Made by a program: the position numbers and the translations under genes
Notes under the pieces: model-generated
What the model was told of the DNA's origin: nothing
Database searches by the model: none
Seen by the model: the letters and a program-made list of their open reading frames with translations, nothing else
In this document: positions 41,905 through 52,010 of the stretch, one piece after another
How the letters are laid out: each line of letters opens with the position of its first letter
How positions within the stretch are numbered: the stretch's first letter is position 1
Source: Haematobacter massiliensis
GTDB taxonomy: Bacteria > Pseudomonadota > Alphaproteobacteria > Rhodobacterales > Rhodobacteraceae
Assembly (NCBI RefSeq): GCF_000740795.1
Contig: NZ_JGYG01000005.1
Location: 95,568-159,567 of the forward strand
DNA: 64,000 bases
Reading direction: 5' to 3'

Positions 41905-43902
41905 TCACCCTTCCGCAGGGCGCTCCGCAGCGTGTTCGGGTGCGGCGTGCATGAGATGCGATTCCGGGCGCTGGAGCAGAAGCAGATACCGCTCGAACTG
42001 GACCAGCACATCGGCGATCAGCGCCTCGCGCGTCAGCCCCATGACGTCATAGCCTTCGCTACCGCTGGAGAAGTAGGTTCGCGCCTCATAGCGGTAATCG
42101 GGGTGACCGATGCCGCGTGCGGAAAAGGAGGGTAGCGGCTGTGCGACCGGTCCCACGCCATAGACGAAGTCACGCATGTCGTCCGCCGGGGCGCGAAGCT
42201 CGACCCCACCCCCTTCAGCGTCCTGAACGGTGGCCGCCTTGCCGCGGCGCGTCAGCTCCGTAGCCACGTCATCCAGAGCGGAGCGAACGTCCCGCGTGAT
42301 GAAACGCTGCACCTCCGCCTCTGCCGGCGAATGAAGGAGCAGAGCGAGCCGTTTCTGCCATGTCACGCCAATGGCAGGCGCGGCAGGGCGTCGCGCTGTT
42401 CTCAGCCGTTTTTGCGCAAGATCCGAGCGCATCCCCATGTGCAACCCCACAACGAGCGCCAGCATCACGAAGGTGAAGGGCAGCGCGCTCGCAATGGTCG
42501 CCGACTGAAGCGCACTGAGGCCGCCCGCGACCAGCAGGCAGGCGGCGACCATGCCGGACAAGGCGCACCAGAATACCCGTTGCACCACCGGCGTGTCCTC
42601 CTCCCCACCCGAGGCGATCGTATCCATCACGAGCGAGCCGGAGTCCGCCGAGGTCACGAAAAACACCCCCACCAGCAACACGCCGAGCGCAGAGGTCACT
42701 GCGGGAAGGGGCAGATAGCTGAAGAACTGGAACAGCCCGACAGATACATCGTCGGCAATGGCCCGTCCCAGATCCCCGTTCGCTATCGTTGTATCAATAA
42801 AAATCGCGGTATTTCCAAACACCGTCATCCAGAAGAACGTGAAGCCGGAGGGTATGAACAGGACGGCGAGCACGAACTCCCGGACAGTCCGCCCGCGAGA
42901 GATCCGGGCGATGAACATTCCCACGAAAGGGGACCAGGAAATCCACCATGCCCAATAGAACAGTGTCCATGCGTCGATCCATGGCGTCGGCTCATAGGCG
43001 TAGGTGTTGAAGGTGCGCAGCACCAGCGCATCAAGGTAAAGCCCGATATTCTGAACGAAGTCGCGGAAAAGCTCAGCAGTGGGGCCGACCAGAAGAACGA
43101 AGATCATCAGCAGGATGGCGATGATGAGGTTCCACTCCGAAAGGATACGCACCCCCTTGTCGAGCCCGCTTACGACGGAGACGGTCGCAAGCGCTGTCAC
43201 CACCAGGATTATCGGGATCTGGATCGACAAGCCAATGGGCAGGCCGATCAGGTAGTGGAGTCCGGCGTTGATCTGGGCCACTCCGACCCCGAGCGACGTG
43301 GCGAGGCCGAAGATCGTGCCGACGACCGCAAAGATATCAACCACATTCCCGATCGGCCCGTTGATCCGCTCTTTCAGCAGCGGATAGAGGCCGGACCGGA
43401 TCGTCAGCGGCAGATTGTAACGGTGGCCGAAATAGGCGAGCGACAACCCGACGACCGCATAGACTGCCCAGGCATGCATGCCCCAGTGGAAGAACGTGAC
43501 CGACATCGCCTCCCGGACCGCCGCCACGGATTGGGGTACGGCGGTGGGCGGAGCGAGAAAATGGGTCATCGGCTCCCCCACCCCATAGAACATCAGACCA
43601 ATACCCATGCCCGCAGCAAAGAGCATTGCGACCCAGGCCGAGAAGCTGAAGTCGGGGGTAGATTCGTCCGGCCCAAGCCGAAGATTGCCCCCCTCCCCGA
43701 TGCAGAGGATCAGCAGTGATATGAGGAATACCGCAACGGCCAGCAGATAGAGCCAGCCGAAGCGGCTCAGGATCCAGCTCTGCACCTTGACAAGAATGTC
43801 GGCGGCTTCTCCGGGAAGCACGATTGCGATGCCAAGAAACAGGAATATAACGGCCAGCGACCCAAAGAAAACTGGCGGGTTGATCCGGAAGCTTCTGAAC
43901 AT
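41905..43902 (-). CDS. BCCT-family choline/betaine transporter (BetT-like)
   Basis: A 665-residue carrier with twelve membrane segments. The motif [18 protein letters not shown] and the family signature [25 protein letters not shown] are clear. The MGIG form of the glycine stretch is typical of proton-coupled BetT, as opposed to sodium-coupled BetP. A long cytoplasmic C-terminal tail of about 170 residues, as in Escherichia coli BetT, is probably the osmosensor. The start could also be at 43935; neither has a strong ribosome binding site. It would import choline or a betaine for osmoprotection or catabolism. Confidence 0.92.
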   Translation of the reverse strand: MFRSFRINPPVFFGSLAVIFLFLGIAIVLPGEAADILVKVQSWILSRFGWLYLLAVAVFLISLLILCIGEGGNLRLGPDESTPDFSFSAWVAMLFAAGMGIGLMFYGVGEPMTHFLAPPTAVPQSVAAVREAMSVTFFHWGMHAWAVYAVVGLSLAYFGHRYNLPLTIRSGLYPLLKERINGPIGNVVDIFAVVGTIFGLATSLGVGVAQINAGLHYLIGLPIGLSIQIPIILVVTALATVSVVSGLDKGVRILSEWNLIIAILLMIFVLLVGPTAELFRDFVQNIGLYLDALVLRTFNTYAYEPTPWIDAWTLFYWAWWISWSPFVGMFIARISRGRTVREFVLAVLFIPSGFTFFWMTVFGNTAIFIDTTIANGDLGRAIADDVSVGLFQFFSYLPLPAVTSALGVLLVGVFFVTSADSGSLVMDTIASGGEEDTPVVQRVFWCALSGMVAACLLVAGGLSALQSATIASALPFTFVMLALVVGLHMGMRSDLAQKRLRTARRPAAPAIGVTWQKRLALLLHSPAEAEVQRFITRDVRSALDDVATELTRRGKAATVQDAEGGGVELRAPADDMRDFVYGVGPVAQPLPSFSARGIGHPDYRYEARTYFSSGSEGYDVMGLTREALIADVLVQFERYLLLLQRPESHLMHAAPEHAAERPAEG

Positions 43903-43935
43903 TGGGATTCCACGGGAAGGGTTGTTCTTCCTCAT

Positions 43936-44483
43936 GATGGTATTGAGGCGGGCATTTCCAAGTTTCCGTCACGTTGAAAATACAGGCCCCCGGTTTCCGC
44001 GTCGCTACGGGGCAGACCGCGCACCCTCCGCCAACGCTTTCGGGACGAAGACAACAGTCGATTTAACGGGAGAAAGAGCGCGGCCCGCTGCGAAGAGCGA
44101 AGTCTGCTCGCCTTGGAGTGCTCCCCGCGGCTTCTCTCTGACAATACGGAATGAACGCCTTTCGGGGGCAGGTCGACTTGCCGTCAATGCGGCATAGGGA
44201 AGTGGCCGGTTACATCCCCGGCATGATGGTACTTACGGTACTCGCCCTTCCTTCAGCGAGTTTGAGCGGGACGCAGGTGAGTGGGGTGGGCCTGTAGCAT
44301 CGGGTTCTGTGGCCTCGCACCTCTCACTTCGCAACAAGCGTGGTCCCGGGCAGCATTGCCGACACGTTCTCGCGCAGCGGCTGCCCGGGAGAGCGCTGCG
44401 CGGCACGGTCTCAAAGCCGCGTCCCTTTCGCTTCGCCGTCATCAAAAAAGCTCGACATGGGGAACTGTTTCGTCTACCCGTGC
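43936..44483. other. gene-free gap between the divergent BCCT and LacI genes
   Basis: About 550 bp with no recognisable coding sequence. It must hold promoters for both flanking genes. No clear repeat or structured element was identified apart from the operator candidate at its right end. Confidence 0.5.
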
Positions 44484-44495
44484 TTAATCGTTTAA
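44484..44495. promoter_or_regulatory. LacI-type operator candidate
   Basis: TTAATCGTTTAA is a near-palindrome with the central CG typical of LacI-family operators. It ends six bases before the LacI-type gene's ATG, so it would overlap transcription start and support autorepression of the whole operon. Confidence 0.45.
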
Positions 44496-44501
44496 TCATC
44501 C

Positions 44502-45593
44502 ATGGCACCGCCGGTGACTGCCCCCCGCATCCGTCCCAATCTTACTCAGATCGCGGCCCGGCTGAATGTATCGGTCGCAACGGTTTCCAACGCGCTGTCG
44601 GGCAAGGGCCGCGTGTCGCCTGAGGTGGCTGAGCGCATCAAGGCGACCGCATCCGAGATGGGCTATGTGCCTGCGCGGGCAGCGCGGGCGTTGCGGACGG
44701 GGCGGTCTCATGTCATCGGCCTCGTGCTCCCGGACATCTCCAATCCGCTGTTTCCGCAGATCGCCCGCGCCATAGAGCAGGCCGCCGCAAATGTCGGCTA
44801 TGCCGTTCTGATTGCAGATGCCCGTGATGACGTGAGCATGCAGACGGAAGCCATCGAGCGCCTGCTGGAACGCGGCGTGGACGGGATCGTCGTGGTTCCG
44901 CGCCGCGGCAGCCGGATCGCGGAGATCGGCAGCCCGGTCGCCGTGATCGACAGCCCCTCAACACCAGGGAACACGGTGTCTGCAGACCATTGGCAGGGGG
45001 GACGGCTCGTCATGTCGCATCTGCTGTCTCTCGGTCATCGCAAGGTGCTGATCCTGGGGAACGACCCAACCTCGAATGTGCAGAACGATCGGGTGGGTGG
45101 CATGCGATCCTGTCATCCGCACGTCGTCGAGGTGATGTGGGCGGAGCGGATCGAACGGCAGGGTGAGCCGGGCCAGCCGCTGCGGCTGGCAGAGAAATTC
45201 GCGCAAGGCTTCACTGCTTTCGCCACCGTCTCCGATCTGCTGGCCATCCGCGCGCTCACCGAACTCTTGGGCGCGGGTATCGGCGTGCCCGAGCAGGCCA
45301 GCGTCTCGGGGTTCGACGATCTGCTCTGGTCCTCCGTCGTCCGGCCCGCACTCACGACAGTGCGGATGGACCTGCCGTTGATCGCCGAGCGGGCAATCAC
45401 CGCCCTCACCGATGCGATAGAGCACAGCCTCGCCACCCCGGAAAGGCCGCTGTCCTTCGGCTCCGTCAAGCTGGCCGCACCTGCTCTGGAGCGGGTGCCC
45501 ATGACACTTGTCGTGCGCCAGACGACGGCACGGGCGAGCGACGCCGGTACTGCCAATATAAAAACCGTCCAGCATGGAGGAAGATATCAATGA
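44502..45593 (+). CDS. LacI-family transcriptional regulator
   Basis: A 363-residue repressor. The helix-turn-helix and hinge read NLTQIAARLNVSVATVSNAL and SPEVAERIKATASEMGYVPA, and the sugar/purine-binding core has HVIGLVLPDISNPLFPQIAR and SVSGFDDLLWSSVVRPALTT. No Shine-Dalgarno sequence is visible before the ATG, and the presumed operator ends only six bases away, so translation may be leaderless. Its stop overlaps the start of the binding-protein gene, making it the first cistron of the nucleoside operon. The natural effector may be a purine or nucleoside, as for PurR. Confidence 0.9.
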   Translation: MAPPVTAPRIRPNLTQIAARLNVSVATVSNALSGKGRVSPEVAERIKATASEMGYVPARAARALRTGRSHVIGLVLPDISNPLFPQIARAIEQAAANVGYAVLIADARDDVSMQTEAIERLLERGVDGIVVVPRRGSRIAEIGSPVAVIDSPSTPGNTVSADHWQGGRLVMSHLLSLGHRKVLILGNDPTSNVQNDRVGGMRSCHPHVVEVMWAERIERQGEPGQPLRLAEKFAQGFTAFATVSDLLAIRALTELLGAGIGVPEQASVSGFDDLLWSSVVRPALTTVRMDLPLIAERAITALTDAIEHSLATPERPLSFGSVKLAAPALERVPMTLVVRQTTARASDAGTANIKTVQHGGRYQ

Positions 45594-46615
45594 AACTGCG
45601 GACCGCCCTGGCTTCTGCCACCGCCCTTGCCCTCAGCCTTTCTGCCGCTCACGCGCAGGAAAAGACGCTGACGATTTCCGTCTATGCCTTCGCGCAGGAT
45701 GAGTTCAAGGAACTGGTCTATGATCCGTTCGAGGCCAAATGCGGCTGCAAGCTCGTCGTGGAGACCGGCAACAGCGTCGAGCGCCTGGCGAAGATGGAGG
45801 CAAACAAAGCCAAGCCGGTGATCGACATGGCGGTGGTCTCGATGGCCGACGCCCTGCAGGCCAGCCGCGCGGGCCTGACCGACACGATAGACACGGCAAA
45901 GCTCTCCAACCACGACAAGCTCTACGACATCGCCAAGGATCCGAATGGCGACGGGATGAGCGTGGGCTACACCTTCTACGCGACCTCCATCGTCTATCGG
46001 ACCGACAAGATGAAGATCGAGTCCTGGGCGGATCTGCTCAAGGACGATGTGGTCTCCCACGTGGCCTTTCCGAACGTCACCACCAACCAGGGGCCGCCCG
46101 CACTTTATATGCTTGGCATCGCGCTCGGGCAGGACACACCGGATTTGAAGGCGCCGATCGAAGCGGTGGGCGCTAAGCGCGACGAGATCGTGACCTTCTA
46201 CGTCAAATCCTCGCAGCTCGTGCAGCTCATGCAGCAGGAGGAAATCTGGGCCGCCCCCATCGGACGCTTCTCTTGGGCACCCTTTACCAAGCTGGACCTG
46301 CCCCTCGCCTGGGCGACACCGAAAGAAGGGCAGACGGGAGGCATGAACGTCATGATCGTGACCAAGGGTTCCCAGAATCGGGATCTGGCGCTGGAGTTCA
46401 TGGATTTCTGGCTCTCTACCGAGGTACAGACGAAACTGGCGGAAAGGCTGGTGGACAGCCCCGCCAATGCCGAAGTCCGTGTTTCCGACGAAGTGGCCCA
46501 GAACATCACCTATGGCGAGGAGACGGTGAAGAACCTCAAGCTGATCCCCTCGTCCATCTCGCTCGACAATCGTGACGGCTGGCTTGCCGACTGGAATGCC
46601 AAGGTCGGTCAGTAA
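45590..46615 (+). CDS. ABC transporter substrate-binding protein (PotD/F-like)
   Basis: A 341-residue periplasmic binding protein of the polyamine/iron type. A signal peptide (KLRTALASATALALSLSAA, cleavage near AHA) is present. The blocks LTISVYAFAQDEFKELVYDP and DMAVVSMADALQASRAGL, with YTFYATSIVYRTDKM, are typical. A GGAGGAAG ribosome binding site precedes the ATG. Ligands of this family range from putrescine to thiamine and organic acids. The downstream purine enzymes suggest a purine nucleoside or a derivative instead, which would be an unusual ligand. Confidence 0.9.
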   Translation: MKLRTALASATALALSLSAAHAQEKTLTISVYAFAQDEFKELVYDPFEAKCGCKLVVETGNSVERLAKMEANKAKPVIDMAVVSMADALQASRAGLTDTIDTAKLSNHDKLYDIAKDPNGDGMSVGYTFYATSIVYRTDKMKIESWADLLKDDVVSHVAFPNVTTNQGPPALYMLGIALGQDTPDLKAPIEAVGAKRDEIVTFYVKSSQLVQLMQQEEIWAAPIGRFSWAPFTKLDLPLAWATPKEGQTGGMNVMIVTKGSQNRDLALEFMDFWLSTEVQTKLAERLVDSPANAEVRVSDEVAQNITYGEETVKNLKLIPSSISLDNRDGWLADWNAKVGQ

Positions 46616-46685
46616 CCGCCTACGGACCGGGGGAAACTCCCGCCTCTCCCCCGGCCGATCCTCCCCCTAGCAAAGGGCCATCCCC

Positions 46686-47513
46686 ATGTTCCAGAACCGG
46701 GCAGAAGCGCTGGCGCTCGCCCTCCCGGCAGCGCTTTTCGCGGCTATCGTCTTCATGATCCCGGTCGTCCTGCTGCTGTCCGAAGGTTTCCGCTCCTCCG
46801 GCCAGTGGACGTTTTCGGCTTATGTGGATTTCTTCTCCCAGCCTCTGAACAGGACGATCTTCCTGCGCACCCTGCGGCTCGGGCTGATGGTGACTGCTGT
46901 GGCGGCGGTGATCGGCTACGTTACCGCCTATGCCATCGTCTCGCTGCCGCCGGGGGCCAAGGGGCGGATGATCGGGCTGGTCATCCTGCCACTCATGATT
47001 TCGCCCGTCGCGCGGACCTATGCCTGGATCGTCATTCTGGGCCGCACCGGCATCGTCAATCAGGCGCTTCAGCTGTTCGGACTCACAGATGAGCCAATAC
47101 GGTTCCTGTTCACCGAAACGGCAGTGTTCATCGGCCTTTTGCAGCTCTTCCTGCCGTTGATGATCATCTCTCTCATCAGTGCGCTGGAGAACCTGCCCCG
47201 CGACGTGGTGCCTGCTGCGCGCGTTCTGGGCGCCAGCTGGCTTCAGGTGTTCTGGAAGATCATCCTGCCGCTGACGCGAGAGGGGTTGATCATCGGCGGC
47301 ACACTGGTCTTCACAGGTTCCCTCACCGCCTATATCACCCCCGCGATCCTCGGCGGTTCCAAGGTGCTGATGCTGGAGACGCTGCTCTATCAGCAGGTCA
47401 CGGTCGCCAACAACTTCGTCGCTGCAAGTGTCATCGCCTTCATCCTGATCGTGATGAGTTTCGCCGCAAACATCCTGCTGCGCCGCATCGCTTCGGCAAG
47501 GAGTGGCAAATGA
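46686..47513 (+). CDS. ABC transporter permease (PotB-like)
   Basis: A 275-residue membrane protein with six hydrophobic segments and the binding-protein-dependent transport signature ARVLGASWLQVFWKIILPL, the EAA loop that docks to the ATPase. It starts with ATG at 46686, 70 bp after the binding-protein gene. Its stop overlaps the next permease gene by 4 bp, so the two should form a heterodimer in equal amounts. Confidence 0.92.
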   Translation: MFQNRAEALALALPAALFAAIVFMIPVVLLLSEGFRSSGQWTFSAYVDFFSQPLNRTIFLRTLRLGLMVTAVAAVIGYVTAYAIVSLPPGAKGRMIGLVILPLMISPVARTYAWIVILGRTGIVNQALQLFGLTDEPIRFLFTETAVFIGLLQLFLPLMIISLISALENLPRDVVPAARVLGASWLQVFWKIILPLTREGLIIGGTLVFTGSLTAYITPAILGGSKVLMLETLLYQQVTVANNFVAASVIAFILIVMSFAANILLRRIASARSGK

Positions 47514-48289
47514 TCCGCAAGGCGCTTGCACCGCTCATCCTGCTTCTGGTCATGACGTTCATGATCGGCCCGTTCTTCATCATCGTCGCGGCATCGTTTT
47601 CGGCGGGCGACACGCTGGCATTCCCGCCCCAGGGCTTTTCCTTCAAGTGGATTGCCAAGGTCTTCACGGTGGAAAGCTTCCGCCAGAGCTTTGCCATGTC
47701 GATGTTCCTCGCCGTGGGGGGCACTTTCGTGGCCCTGCTCCTCGGCATTCCGGCGGCCTATGCGATGTCGCGGTACCGGCTGCCCGGGGCAGAGACGGTG
47801 CGGTTCATGGTATCCTTGCCGATCATCGTTCCGGGCATCATCGTTGGTCTGGCACTGCTGCGCTACTTCGTGATCCCTGTCGGTATTCCGATCACACTGG
47901 CGCTGTTCGTGGCGCATACCGCGCTGGTGCTGCCCTATGCAGTGCGCGTCGTGTCCGCCAGCCTCGCGAACCTGCGTTCGGACATGGAGGAGGCGGCCGT
48001 CCTGCTCGGGTCATCGCGGATCGGCGCCTTCTTCCGCGTGGTTCTCCCCAATATCCGCGGCGGGATCCTGTCCGCCTTCATCCTGGGTTTCGTCACCAGC
48101 TTCAATCAGGTGCCGGTATCGCTGTTCCTGTCCGGGCCGGGGGTGCGCACGCTGCCGGTGGACATGCTGGGTTACATGGAGATCGTGTTCGATCCCTCCA
48201 TCGCGGCCCTGTCCTCCCTTCTCGCCTTCCTGTCCATCGGCATCGTTTTTGCTGCCGAACGTTTCCTGGGGTTCTCGCGCTATGTCTGA
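47510..48289 (+). CDS. ABC transporter permease (PotC-like)
   Basis: A 259-residue permease with six membrane segments. The EAA-loop region is EEAAVLLGSSRIGAFFRVVL, and GILSAFILGFVTSFNQVPVS follows. It overlaps the ATPase gene by 8 bp. Together with the PotB-like subunit it forms the membrane channel of the operon's importer. Confidence 0.92.
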   Translation: MIRKALAPLILLLVMTFMIGPFFIIVAASFSAGDTLAFPPQGFSFKWIAKVFTVESFRQSFAMSMFLAVGGTFVALLLGIPAAYAMSRYRLPGAETVRFMVSLPIIVPGIIVGLALLRYFVIPVGIPITLALFVAHTALVLPYAVRVVSASLANLRSDMEEAAVLLGSSRIGAFFRVVLPNIRGGILSAFILGFVTSFNQVPVSLFLSGPGVRTLPVDMLGYMEIVFDPSIAALSSLLAFLSIGIVFAAERFLGFSRYV

Positions 48290-49307
48290 TGCGTCCTTCC
48301 TTGTTCTCGACAAGCTCACGCTGGCCTATGGCAAGACCCCTGCCGTCAGCGGGCTGGATCTCCACATTCGGCGGGGGGAATTGATTGCGCTGCTGGGGCC
48401 TTCGGGCTGCGGCAAGACCACCACGATGCGGGCGATCGCCGGCCTCATGCCGGTCAAATCGGGCCACATCCGCCTGGATGGGCGCGACATCACCCATACG
48501 CCTGCCAACAAGCGGGAAGTCGGGCTGGTCTTTCAGTCCTACGCCCTGTTTCCTCATCTGACGGTCTATGAGAACGTGGCCTTCGGGCTGCGGCTGAAGG
48601 GCGTCTCGGGAAGCGATCTGGACACGCGCGTTACAGGAGCCATCAGATCCGTCGGCCTGGACCGCTTCGCCGGTCGCAAGACGCCAGACCTGTCGGGGGG
48701 TCAGCAGCAGCGCGTGGCGCTCGCCCGCTCCATGGTGATGGAACCGAAGGTGTTGATGCTGGATGAGCCGCTTTCCAACCTCGACGCTCGCCTCCGGCTG
48801 GAAATGCGCAACGAGTTGCAGCGGGTGCAGAAAGCAAGCGGCGTAACGATGATCTTCGTCACGCATGATCAGGTGGAGGCGCTGGCGCTGGCTGACCGGA
48901 TCGTCGTCATGCGCGACGGCGCAATCGAGCAGATCGGCACGCCGGAGGACATCTACAACCGCCCCGCCTCCAGCTTCGTCGCCGATTTCGTGGGATTCGA
49001 GAATATCTTCGCGGTGAAGGACGGCAGGATGATCACGCAAGCCAGCGATATCTCGCCGCCTGTCGGAGTGGCGGGGGCGGCGGGCCTTGCATGGCGCCCC
49101 GATGCGGTGCCGCTCGGCATCGGTCCCTATTCAGGTACGGTGCGTGGTACGTCCTTTGCCGGCAGCACCCGTGAATATGTGTTGGACACCCCGCTTGGCC
49201 CGATCAAGACGGAGGTGGATGCCGGCAAACCGGCGCTTCAGCTGGGCGATCCCGTGCGCTTCGATCTGCCGCTGGACGCCGCTGCCCCGCTCCATCGTTT
49301 CGGTTAG
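48282..49307 (+). CDS. ABC transporter ATP-binding protein (PotA-like)
   Basis: A 341-residue ATPase. It has Walker A LLGPSGCGKTTTMR, Q-loop VFQSYALFPHL, signature LSGGQQQRVALARS, Walker B VLMLDEPLSNLDARLR and the H-loop FVTHDQ. The C-terminal TOBE domain (RPDAVPLGIGPYSGTVRG and onward) is typical of the polyamine/iron/maltose class. It follows the permease genes with an 8-bp overlap and precedes the nucleoside hydrolase gene by 4 bp. Confidence 0.93.
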   Translation: MSDASFLVLDKLTLAYGKTPAVSGLDLHIRRGELIALLGPSGCGKTTTMRAIAGLMPVKSGHIRLDGRDITHTPANKREVGLVFQSYALFPHLTVYENVAFGLRLKGVSGSDLDTRVTGAIRSVGLDRFAGRKTPDLSGGQQQRVALARSMVMEPKVLMLDEPLSNLDARLRLEMRNELQRVQKASGVTMIFVTHDQVEALALADRIVVMRDGAIEQIGTPEDIYNRPASSFVADFVGFENIFAVKDGRMITQASDISPPVGVAGAAGLAWRPDAVPLGIGPYSGTVRGTSFAGSTREYVLDTPLGPIKTEVDAGKPALQLGDPVRFDLPLDAAAPLHRFG

Positions 49308-49311
49308 CACC

Positions 49312-50232
49312 ATGGGCGTGTGGGTCGACACCGACATGGGCTTTGATGACATCGCGGCGGTGCTGGTCTTGCAGAATGCGGGGCTGGAGATCGACGGCAT
49401 GTCGCTCACCTTCGGCAATGCGGCGCTCGCGCAGGTATGCCGAAATGCCGCCGGAGCGGCCGCGGCGTTCGGCTGGCGCTTTCCGATCCATGTGGGGCGC
49501 GCCCTGCCCGTGATGGGTCGGCTGGAGACGGCACAGACGATCCTTGGGGAAACCGGCATCCCGACGCGCGGTCGCACCCTCCCCGAGGCGCAGCCTCTGC
49601 CGGTGAGCGATGCATTCGCCGCGCTCTGTCACTGGCTGGAGCGGGAGGGACCGCACCGCATTCTTGCCCTCGGACCGCTCGGCAATCTGGCATCTCTCGC
49701 ACTGGCGCGGCCCGACCTCGCCTCCCGCATCGACGAACTCGTGTGGATGGGCGGCGGCCTGACCCGCGGCAATCACACCGCCTCGGCGGAGTTCAACGCC
49801 TTTGCAGACCCGGAGGCCGCGGCCATCGTGCTCGCCCAGGGCCTGCCGCTCACCATGGTCGATCTGGATTTCTGCCGCCAGATCCTTGCGACGCCGGTGG
49901 ATGTGGAGACTCTGCGCAGGGCGAAGGGCGTCAATGCGCAGCTTCTTGGTGACCTTTTCGGCGGCTTCGTCGATATCGCCCTGTCACGGGCGCGCCCTGC
50001 CATGGCGCTCTACGATCCGGCGGCGGCAGTCGTCTTCGTCCGGCCCGATCTGATAACGTTCCAGCCGGCCCGGATAGACGTCGAATGCGGCGGGCAGCTG
50101 ACGCGCGGCCGCACCGTCGTGGAAACGCGGGCGAGCCACGGCCTCTTCAACGCCCGTTACGCCGCTGACTGCGATGTGCAGCAGGTCCGTGACACAGTCC
50201 TCGCCGCGCTGCATTGGGAGGCCGGAAAGTGA
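49312..50232 (+). CDS. inosine-uridine-type nucleoside hydrolase
   Basis: A 306-residue member of the nucleoside N-ribohydrolase family. The aspartate cluster VDTDMGFDDIAAV coordinates calcium, LALGPLGNLASLALARPDL and VWMGGGLTRGNHTASAEFN follow, and the C-terminal DVEC and VVETRASHG segments match the family. It would split a nucleoside into base and ribose in the cytoplasm, after uptake by the transporter encoded upstream. The ATG at 49312 follows the ATPase stop closely. Its stop overlaps the adenine deaminase start. Confidence 0.92.
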   Translation: MGVWVDTDMGFDDIAAVLVLQNAGLEIDGMSLTFGNAALAQVCRNAAGAAAAFGWRFPIHVGRALPVMGRLETAQTILGETGIPTRGRTLPEAQPLPVSDAFAALCHWLEREGPHRILALGPLGNLASLALARPDLASRIDELVWMGGGLTRGNHTASAEFNAFADPEAAAIVLAQGLPLTMVDLDFCRQILATPVDVETLRRAKGVNAQLLGDLFGGFVDIALSRARPAMALYDPAAAVVFVRPDLITFQPARIDVECGGQLTRGRTVVETRASHGLFNARYAADCDVQQVRDTVLAALHWEAGK

Positions 50233-52010
50233 GACAGCCATTGGACCTTGCCAACGGAGACCTTCGCCTTCGCGCCACAGCCGCAGCGCGGGGCGATCAG
50301 CCTTTCGACCTGCTGATCCGGGGCGGCACCCTGATCGACATGGTGACGGGGGAGCGCCGGCCTGCGGATATCGGCATCGTCGGCCCGCTGATCGCGTCCG
50401 TCCATGCACCGGGCACCCGCAGCGACGGGCGCGATGTGCTGGACGTGGCCGGTGCGATCCTCTCTCCCGGACTCATCGACACGCATATGCATGTCGAAAG
50501 CTCAATGGTGACGCCAGCGACATACTGCGATGCGGTCCTTGCCAACGGGGTGACAACCGTCGTCTGGGATCCCCATGAATTCGCCAATGTGCACGGCATC
50601 CCAGGGGTCGATTACGCAATCCGGGCAACGGAGGATCTGCCGCTGCGGTTCGTCGTGCTCGCGCCCTCCTGCGTCCCCTCCGCACCGGGGCAGGAGCGCG
50701 CGGGCGCCGATTTCGACGCGGCGACGGTCTCCGGACTGCTCGACCGCTCAGACATCGGCGGCGTGGCGGAAGTGATGAACATGCGCGACGTCATCGCTGG
50801 CGAACCGCGGATGAGCAGCATCGTGCAGGCCGGCCTTGCTGCGGGGAAGCCGGTCTGCGGCCATGCCCGCGGACTGACCGGGGCGACGCTGCAGGCCTTC
50901 ATGGCCGCAGGCGTAGGCTCGGACCATGAGCTGACCTCCGGCCCCGACCTGATGGAGAAGCTTCGCGCCGGACTGTTCATCGAACTCCGCGGCTCGCATG
51001 ACCATCTCCTGCCCGAATTCGTGGCGGAGCTGAACCGGCTCGGGCATCTGCCGCAGACACTGTCGCTCTGCACCGATGACGTCTTTCCCGACGATCTGCT
51101 GCAGGGCGGCGGGCTGACCGATGTGGTCCGCCGGCTGGTGGGCTACGGACTGCCCCCGGAATGGGCGTTGCAGGCGGCAACTCTGAACGGCGCGCGGAAG
51201 CTCGGGCGGGAAGATCTGGGGTTGATCGCGGCGGGTCGCCGCGCCGATCTCGTGATCTTCTCCGACCTGCGGTCGTTCGCTGCAAGTCACGTCGTTGCAA
51301 ACGGCAGGATCGTCGCGCGGGACGGAGTGGTGCTGCGCCCCTCCGTCGCGGCAGAGGCAGGGGACTTCCTCCACTCCACCCGGCTCGCAGCGCTGACAGC
51401 CGATGACTTCCGCATCCGCTCCACAGGCCGCCGTGTCCGTGTCGCCACCATCGACAGGCCGCGCTTCACCCGTTGGGGAGAGGCGGAAACAACCGTGGAA
51501 GGAGGCGTTGTCGTCCCGCCAACCGGTTCCACGCTCATCGCCGTCGTGCATCGCCACGGGTTGGGCGACACCACTCCGCGCTTAGGCTTCCTGCGGGACT
51601 GGGGGGCGTGGAGGGGCGCCTTTGCCACCACCGTCTCCCATGACAGCCACAACCTCACCGTTTTTGGCGGCAACCCGGAGGACATGGCCATAGCCGCGAA
51701 TGCCGTCATCGCGGCAGGGGGCGGCATGGCGGCCGCCGCAGGTGGAGAGGTATTGGCGGTTCTCCCCCTCCCTGTCTCGGGCCTCGTTTCCCCCGCCAGT
51801 CTGGCAAAGGTGGCGGCTGATTTTGCGGCGCTCCGCGAGGCGATGGATCGTATCGTCGACTGGCAGCCCCCCTACCTGATCTTCAAGGCCTGCTTCGGCG
51901 CGACGCTCGCCTGCAATCTCGGCCCGCATCAAACCGATCTCGGGATCGCCGATATCGCGCGTGGGCGCGTTCTGTCGTCGCCCATCCTCGCCATTCTTTC
52001 CGGGGCATGA
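50229..52010 (+). CDS. ade: adenine deaminase
   Basis: A 593-residue amidohydrolase superfamily enzyme that deaminates adenine to hypoxanthine. Typical segments are PGLIDTHMHVESSMVTPATY, VVWDPHEFANVHG, SVGSDHELTS-like VGSDHELTSGPDLMEKL and LCTDDVFPDDLLQGG, and the C-terminal domain NLTVFGGNPEDMAIAANAVI. The start is GTG at 50229, which overlaps the preceding stop (GTGA). Its substrate would come from the nucleoside hydrolase. A deaminase of this type can also act on some 6-substituted purines, which matters for the operon's possible substrate. Confidence 0.93.
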   Translation: MRQPLDLANGDLRLRATAAARGDQPFDLLIRGGTLIDMVTGERRPADIGIVGPLIASVHAPGTRSDGRDVLDVAGAILSPGLIDTHMHVESSMVTPATYCDAVLANGVTTVVWDPHEFANVHGIPGVDYAIRATEDLPLRFVVLAPSCVPSAPGQERAGADFDAATVSGLLDRSDIGGVAEVMNMRDVIAGEPRMSSIVQAGLAAGKPVCGHARGLTGATLQAFMAAGVGSDHELTSGPDLMEKLRAGLFIELRGSHDHLLPEFVAELNRLGHLPQTLSLCTDDVFPDDLLQGGGLTDVVRRLVGYGLPPEWALQAATLNGARKLGREDLGLIAAGRRADLVIFSDLRSFAASHVVANGRIVARDGVVLRPSVAAEAGDFLHSTRLAALTADDFRIRSTGRRVRVATIDRPRFTRWGEAETTVEGGVVVPPTGSTLIAVVHRHGLGDTTPRLGFLRDWGAWRGAFATTVSHDSHNLTVFGGNPEDMAIAANAVIAAGGGMAAAAGGEVLAVLPLPVSGLVSPASLAKVAADFAALREAMDRIVDWQPPYLIFKACFGATLACNLGPHQTDLGIADIARGRVLSSPILAILSGA

